From positions 1-58,898 of the forward strand of contig JAZBOS010000048.1 in assembly GCA_036351255.1 (NCBI GenBank): a stretch of DNA of 58,898 nt. Reading direction: 5' to 3'. The stretch comes from Bacteroides sp. Lineage in GTDB: Bacteria > Bacteroidota > Bacteroidia > Bacteroidales > UBA7960. Below the pieces are notes generated by a model, which was given only the letters and a program-made list of their open reading frames with translations, did no database searches and was not told the origin of the DNA. Below, piece after piece: positions 54,084 through 58,898 of this stretch. The position numbers and the translations under genes are program-made. Within the stretch, counting starts at the first letter, position 1; the number at the start of each line of letters is the position of its first letter.

Positions 54084-54114
54084 TTGCAATTCAGCCTGTT
54101 TTTTCGTATCTTTA
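54084..54114 (+). promoter_or_regulatory. Candidate promoter of the DUF6146 gene
   Basis: TTG (54084-54086), 20 nt, TATCTTTA (54107-54114), one base off the -7 consensus. It leaves a leader of about 95 nt before the ATG at 54215. Confidence 0.45.
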
Positions 54115-54214
54115 AACCTTAAGTACTACCATCCAGAAAGTTAATCTGAATCTATAGTAATGATAGCTTTTCTGGAATGAGTGGTTGAACGGTCAAAAAC
54201 AGGAGGGACGCATA

Positions 54215-54637
54215 ATGAAAAAATACTCACTTTGGATTCTGGTCATCATGATGGCTGGTTTCACCCTGGCCTGCTCTTCTAAAAAACAGCTTACTGAGCC
54301 GGCAACCTCAGGAACCGATGCTGCCCTGGCAGATGCTGATACTGTGGAATATGAACTGTTGATCATGGACCCCGCCTTCGAGACCTGGTTCCTGAGAAAC
54401 CGTCGCCCTGAAAACTATTACAGCCTTGAGTACCTTGAAAACTGGAACCGTCAGCTGGTGATGCAGTGGAACTCGATGCTGGGGCGTCAGGGCAGGCCCG
54501 AATGTATGCCCACGAATTACATCGAATACGACCCCGATGCCTCATACGGGCTTACCCTCAACCATCAACTCTTTTATTATTTCAGCTACGTGCAGCAGCG
54601 CTGCCGGATCTTTAGCCCATTTCCCCGGGACTGGTAA
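54215..54637 (+). CDS. DUF6146-like lipoprotein
   Basis: A small lipoprotein of 140 residues with Cys20 in the lipobox (TLAC). ATG 54215 follows a full AGGAGGG Shine-Dalgarno 7 nt upstream, which is uncommon in this phylum and decides the start. The body contains MDPAFETWFLRNRRPENYYS and NRQLVMQWN, a pattern seen in the Bacteroidota-specific DUF6146 group of unknown function. It converges on mnmA with a 17-nt gap. Confidence 0.75.
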   Translation: MKKYSLWILVIMMAGFTLACSSKKQLTEPATSGTDAALADADTVEYELLIMDPAFETWFLRNRRPENYYSLEYLENWNRQLVMQWNSMLGRQGRPECMPTNYIEYDPDASYGLTLNHQLFYYFSYVQQRCRIFSPFPRDW

Positions 54638-54654
54638 TGCCTTTTTCTGGCTTT

Positions 54655-55878
54655 TCAGGCAATCACCCCGCTGCCGATGCTTTCTTCATCTTGGTACCAA
54701 GCAAAGAACTGACCTGGGGCCACGGCCCGCTGGGGTTCGTCAAAAATGACATACAGGCCATTTTTGCGGAAAACCAGGGTGGCCATTTTTAAGGCCTGGC
54801 GGTAACGGATCCGTGAGGCAAAACGCCCACTCTGCCCAGGATGCAGCCTCAGGTCTTCCCTGATCCAGTGAATGTCTGTCGCGGGAACAAATAAGCCGTA
54901 TCTCAGCAGCCCAGGATGGTTTTCCCCCAAGCCGGTGTAAATTGTATTTTCAACAGTGTCGGTTCCGATCACGAACATCGGCTTTTCCATCCCACCCACG
55001 TTCAGGCCCTTGCGCTGGCCAATGGTGTAATAATGCGCCCCATTGTGTTCCCCGATCTTTTTGCCTATGGCAGCGTTTAATGGAGGCGGAGCCACAATGG
55101 CTTCCAGGAAGGCTTCATCCACCGTATCCCAGCTTTCACCTTCAGGTAATGGGGGATTCTCAAGCTTCCGGAAGTCTTCAGCGATAAGGAAAATATCGCC
55201 TTTTTTGGGTTTCAGCTGTTGCTGAAGAAACTCAGGAAGGCGAACCTTTCCAATAAAACAAAGTCCCTGGCTGTCCTTTTTTCCGGCGGTGACCAATTCC
55301 TGCTCACGGGCAATTTCCCTGGCCTGCTGTTTTTGCAAATGCCCGATAGGAAACACAGCCTTGGCCAGCTGTTCCTGTTTCAGCTGGCAGAGGAAATAGC
55401 TCTGGTCTTTGTTTTTGTCGGCGCCTGCCAGCAAGCGGTAAATGGTCTTGCCATTTTCTTCAAACTGGTCTATCTGGCAATAATGTCCCGTAGCCACCAT
55501 ATCTCCGCCAAGTTTCTCGGCGGCTTTCAGGAACAAGTCAAACTTCACCTCACGGTTGCACAGCACGTCGGGATTGGGTGTGCGCCCGGCCTGGTATTCG
55601 GCAAACATATAGTCCACGATCCGCTTACGGTATTCCTCACTGAAATCAAGGGTGTAAAAGGGAATGCCCAGTTTCTCGGCCACCATCAGCGCATCGGTGC
55701 TGTCTTCCACCCAGGGGCATTCCTTGCTGATCAGCACCGATTCGTCGTGCCAGTTGCGCATGAACACCCCGATCACGTCATAACCCTGCTCTTTAAGCAA
55801 ATAAGCCGCTACCGAGCTGTCAACACCTCCCGACAGCCCGACGACTACCCTGATATTTTTGTTTTCCTGATTTTCCAT
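54655..55878 (-). CDS. mnmA: tRNA-specific 2-thiouridylase
   Basis: Thiolates U34 of tRNAs for Lys, Glu and Gln. The PP-loop GLSGGVDSS is at residues 14-22. The catalytic cysteines C107 (LCNREVKF) and C207 (GLCFIGK) and the GHYC zinc-like segment are present. At 407 residues it is slightly longer than the E. coli enzyme (368). An in-phase -7 box lies 55 nt upstream. It is monocistronic. Confidence 0.96.
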   Translation of the reverse strand: MENQENKNIRVVVGLSGGVDSSVAAYLLKEQGYDVIGVFMRNWHDESVLISKECPWVEDSTDALMVAEKLGIPFYTLDFSEEYRKRIVDYMFAEYQAGRTPNPDVLCNREVKFDLFLKAAEKLGGDMVATGHYCQIDQFEENGKTIYRLLAGADKNKDQSYFLCQLKQEQLAKAVFPIGHLQKQQAREIAREQELVTAGKKDSQGLCFIGKVRLPEFLQQQLKPKKGDIFLIAEDFRKLENPPLPEGESWDTVDEAFLEAIVAPPPLNAAIGKKIGEHNGAHYYTIGQRKGLNVGGMEKPMFVIGTDTVENTIYTGLGENHPGLLRYGLFVPATDIHWIREDLRLHPGQSGRFASRIRYRQALKMATLVFRKNGLYVIFDEPQRAVAPGQFFAWYQDEESIGSGVIA

Positions 55879-55933
55879 TTTAAGCTGTACGCAAACCTTT
55901 TTCCATGCCTGAATTAAGGCCGGAAAAGGTCTG

Positions 55934-55941
55934 CAAAGATA
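55934..55941 (-). promoter_or_regulatory. -7 box of mnmA
   Basis: TATCTTTG on the minus strand, 55 nt before the mnmA start; no -33 TTG at the standard spacing. Confidence 0.4.
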
Positions 55942-56031
55942 AGCATAAATTTCTACCTGAGCCCCTGAAGGTCAACGGATACATTCATAAGGGACGCTGA
56001 GGGGGATCATAAAGCACTTCCAAGTAAACCA

Positions 56032-58281
56032 CTATAACTTTCCGCTGAAGCGCAGGCTGAAACTCCGCTGGGGCTGTATGTCGCCGGGCCGCCCCATATA
56101 TTCGGTGTTGGTCAGGTTTTTTATCACCATCGAGAGGGTATAGCGATCGGTGACCCTGAAGCCCAGGTTCAGGTCGGCAAGGAAATGGCCGGTATTGTTT
56201 TCGAGCCAGTAATCGTAAAAGCCCGGAAGAATGGATTCGCGCGTCAGTTCATTGACAAAAACGTCATCAATGTTCAGCATCTTTGACCGAACCTGTAAAT
56301 TAAAGCCAAACTCGTAACGCAGATAGCTGGCCGACAGGCCTAATTTGGCCGAATGCTTGCGGCGGTATTTCAGATAAACACCTGAATCCTCGAGGGTATA
56401 GGGATTGAATTCCGTGGGAAACATAAAAACATAGCCCCCCTGAATGCTGTAATCGACCCTTCTTAGCCGGGTATTGAACATAAATTCCAGTTCGCTGCCA
56501 TACACCCTTGAATATTCTGTGTTGTTCGCCTGGAAACCAAAGCCGTATTCCCCCGTGACGGGATCGGGATATACCCCGAACAGGAATTCGATCAGGTCCT
56601 TGTTCTGGGTGTAAAACAGGGCAACATCCACAAGGCCGTCCCAATGCTCTGTGAGGATGCCTTGTTTGATTCCCAGTTCTGCGTTCCAGCCCGATTCGGC
56701 TTTTAGCCCGGGACTTGGGTAAATCTTCACTGCCCCCAAGGTGGTGGCAGCAAATTTCTCGGCAATGGAGGGGTAGCGGTATCCCTGCCCGAAGGAACCC
56801 CTTAAGAAGGCATAATCCGTCAGGCGGTAATTAATCCCTGTTCGGAATAAGGGCACCAACTCGCCATTGGTGCCGTTCAGCCGGTTGAACTCCATCCTGA
56901 AGCCTCCCACCAGCTTCAGACGGGGGCTAGGGCTGATGTCGGCCTGCCCGTATGCCGCCAAGTTCTGATATTCGTGATCGCCGTAAAAATTCGACCGGAT
57001 CTGGTTGCTTTGCTGCACCAGTCCCGCGTTTACATTCATCCAGCGGTTGATGGGATACCACAAAAGATATTCTGAATAAAGCGACTGTGCCTGGCTGTTG
57101 GTTTGAGTGCCCTGGGGGAATTCATTTTCCAGGAACTGGTAACGGAGGCGCAGGTCATGCGAAAAGCGCCCTTCGCGTTTCAGGCTAACAAAGGGGTCCA
57201 GGATCAATATCCTGGCGTTTAGCCGGTTGGCGGTGCTGCTGTCCTGCACCAACGCCCCTGTGGCCGCATTTTCCCATAACACGAAATCTGTCTTGTTGTT
57301 TAGCAGCAAGCTCGAATTTATTCCGTAACTCAGGCCCTGAATTTTCTGGTTATGATGTTTCAGTTGAAGGCTCATCCTGCCCATGGCCTCATCATTGCGC
57401 TTGCGGTAGCCCGGGTCGTTCTGCCAAAAGGTTCCGATGCCCAGGTCGGTATGCCCGTATTTTTTCAAGTGTGAAAACGAGAGGTTGCTGAAGACCCTTG
57501 GCTCATCCCACCAGACCCAATTTTGTTGTCTGGGCTGGCCATACAATCCTGCTTCGGCAAAGAAGCTGGTACTGCCTGCCACTGTAGCTTCCGCCGTCCT
57601 GAAATTGATGATCCCGTTCAGCGCGGAGGATCCGTAAAGGACGGAAGATGCCCCTTTAATAACCTCAATTTGCGAGATGTTTTCCAGGGGCAGTGCCCAC
57701 CAGCGGATACTCCCTGCATCGGGCGAGACCATCGGCAGGCCATCTTTCAGTGCCAGGACCCTGCTGCCGGCCCCGTAAGAAAACCCGCTTCCCCCGCGAA
57801 TAGAAGCCTGACCGTCCAGGATTTCAATACCCGGATTTTTGCTCAGCAGTTCAGCAGGGTCGTTGATATGACTTCCCGAGAGGGCAGTGGGCCTGATGAT
57901 GCTTACTGAAACAGTTGATTCACCGACGCGTTGTTCAACACGCCCGGCACTTACCACCACCTGCTCCATTTCGGTGATTTCAGGTTCAAGCGCAAAATCA
58001 AGGTTGATGGATTCGCCGGCTTTCAGGTTGATATGCCGGCTAACCGATCGATAACCGACGTATTAAATGGTCAATGAATAACCTCCGGGGGGCAACTCCA
58101 GCTGAAACCGGCCTTCCAGGTTCGTGGAAGTCCCCAGTCCACGCCCGTACAAAACATTGGCGCCTGCAAGCGTTTCCCCGCTACTTCCATCGGAAACGCG
58201 GCCCCTGATGGTTCCTGTGGCTTGCCCAAGCACTCCCAACGACCAGAGAAAAAGGGCTGCAAGGATGATGCTTCTGAGCAT
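56032..58281 (-). pseudogene. TonB-dependent receptor interrupted by an in-frame TAA
   Basis: Over 750 codons this reads as one outer-membrane receptor. It has a signal peptide (MLRSIILAALFLWSLGVLGQ), a carboxypeptidase-regulatory-like domain (RGRVSDGSSGETLAGANVLY), a plug (ELLSKNPGIEILDGQASIRG and ASSVLYGSSALNGIINFRT), and a barrel ending SFSLRFSGKL. At 58065-58063 a TAA falls inside the Ig-like domain, at the point where GGYSLTI should join YVGYRS. The two parts are in the same frame, so this is a nonsense codon and not a frameshift. It could be a TCA-to-TAA change, a sequence error, or a readthrough site. The 645-residue part after it has no signal peptide. It is coupled to the lipoprotein gene upstream by TAATG. 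Confidence 0.85.
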
Positions 58282-58691
58282 TATTTTGCTTTGAAAGTCA
58301 GCCTGATTAAAAGAGTCTGATTAACATTCTCAGGATCCGGAAAGATCGTCTCCAGTTTAAGGTCTGTCTCGCTTAGCTCAACAATATTAGCCTGAAGCGG
58401 TAAGGGAAGGGCCTCGGAGGTAATGACCAGCTGGGTTTCACTGGCTGCAAACCGCCAGGTTCCCGAAAAGGTTCCGAAAGTACCCGTCATATCGGTATTG
58501 AATTTTGCATCACCCTGGAATCCTTCCAGCAAGTCACCCGGCCCTGCAGCATTTTGCCCGTTTACCAACAGACTGTCAGAAGCCCATACCGGACCCGTAA
58601 GCAGTTCAAAAGGCGTTGGCTCATCATCTTTCTGGCACCCGAATGCAATTATCATCGCTGCTAGCAGTAAAACAATCCCTGTGTATTTCAT
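58281..58691 (-). CDS. Hypothetical lipocalin-like lipoprotein
   Basis: A 136-residue lipoprotein (Cys19, IIAFGC) with a short acidic linker and a beta-rich body (GTFGTFSGTWRFAASETQLVI) resembling the small lipocalin-like lipoproteins of Bacteroidota. The function is unknown. Its stop shares one base with the start of the TonB-dependent receptor, so the two were made together and probably handle the same ligand. Confidence 0.75.
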   Translation of the reverse strand: MKYTGIVLLLAAMIIAFGCQKDDEPTPFELLTGPVWASDSLLVNGQNAAGPGDLLEGFQGDAKFNTDMTGTFGTFSGTWRFAASETQLVITSEALPLPLQANIVELSETDLKLETIFPDPENVNQTLLIRLTFKAK

Positions 58692-58722
58692 AGAATTTGT
58701 GAATTGGAGTAAAACATAAGTT

Positions 58723-58753
58723 TAAAGGTATAGTTTATTTCAGAATTAGTCAA
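58723..58753 (-). promoter_or_regulatory. Promoter of the lipoprotein/receptor pair
   Basis: On the minus strand TTG (58753-58751), 20 nt, TACCTTTA (58730-58723), 31 nt before the lipoprotein ATG. One base of the -7 box differs from consensus. Confidence 0.55.
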
Positions 58754-58841
58754 TGTAAATTTATTTTTCGGCAGGCGCCCATGATAAAGAAAGAAGGTAC
58801 AATCCTTTCCCTGTATTGTTTTTTCAAAATCAGATTTATAT

Positions 58842-58898
58842 TTTAACCATAGTTTAACCGGTGTTTAACCAATTAAAAACGGTTAAACACCGGTTAAA
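58842..58898. repeat. Long inverted repeat with 11-bp-phased TTTAACC units
   Basis: TTTAACC occurs at 58842, 58853 and 58864, exactly 11 bp apart, and its reverse complement GGTTAAA at 58881 and 58892, also 11 bp apart. The 18-nt arms 58853-58870 and 58881-58898 are perfect reverse complements with a 10-nt loop (AATTAAAAAC). The element reaches the window edge and may continue, since a third inverted unit would start at 58903. Confidence 0.9.

Noticed and set aside
56032..58281. Frameshift in the TonB-dependent receptor
   Set aside because: Both parts are in the same reading frame (312 nt between the starts, a multiple of 3), so the break is a stop codon only.

Overview
The window looks like chromosomal DNA of an anaerobic or facultative Bacteroidota (Bacteroidales/Marinilabiliales-like). 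The signs are a SusC/SusD pair, a type III glutamine synthetase, a membrane pyrophosphatase, several Bacteroidota-typical domain families (DUF3078, DUF4199, DUF6146, DUF5009-like), and repeated promoters of the Bacteroidota type (-33 TTG, 19-20 nt, -7 TAnnTTTG). No tRNA, 5S/16S/23S rRNA, CRISPR array, transposase or phage gene was seen.

Layout. 1-2.2 kb: end of a PAS histidine kinase, its response regulator and a small hypothetical gene. 2.2-2.5 kb: on the minus strand, a promoter, a rod-like folded RNA of about 180 nt (6S-RNA-like in shape) and a terminator. 2.7-13.6 kb: housekeeping genes (SDR oxidoreductase, DUF3078 protein, glutamine synthetase III, and a minus-strand operon typA-GT2-miaA-M14 peptidase, then DUF4199), separated by palindromes and a ~390 bp inverted-repeat element. 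13.7-20.2 kb: SRP RNA gene, transaldolase-family aldolase, GNAT protein, NfeD protease, and an NAD-salvage group (macro domain, pncB, pncA) followed by an unrecognised protein built from a duplicated pair of OB-like modules.

21.2-48.9 kb: a large, more AT-rich carbohydrate-use locus. A ROK sugar kinase diverges from a ROK repressor. After these come, all on the plus strand, SusC, SusD, two Ig-like surface lipoproteins (one carrying a GHL10 glycosidase domain), a DUF5009/HGSNAT-like membrane acyltransferase, a second GHL10 lipoprotein and a permease. Next is a tightly coupled cytoplasmic block: HyuA-type hydantoinase/oxoprolinase without its HyuB partner, a half-length FAD-oxidoreductase-like protein, NanE epimerase, full-length FAD oxidoreductase, alpha-phosphohexomutase, beta-PGM-like HAD protein, a GH38-type protein whose nucleophile Asp is replaced by Phe, and a GH94 phosphorylase. 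The reading offered is: surface capture and cleavage of an amino-sugar-containing glycan, uptake, intracellular phosphorolysis to a sugar 1-phosphate, and funnelling through mutase, kinase and ManNAc-6-P epimerase. The HyuA/FAD part has no explanation from known sugar pathways and is the best candidate for an undescribed system.

49-58.9 kb: housekeeping again (DUF721-recF, membrane pyrophosphatase, M28 peptidase, DUF6146 lipoprotein, mnmA). The window closes with a lipoprotein gene and a TonB-dependent receptor interrupted by one in-frame TAA, and then a long inverted repeat carrying TTTAACC units spaced 11 bp apart.
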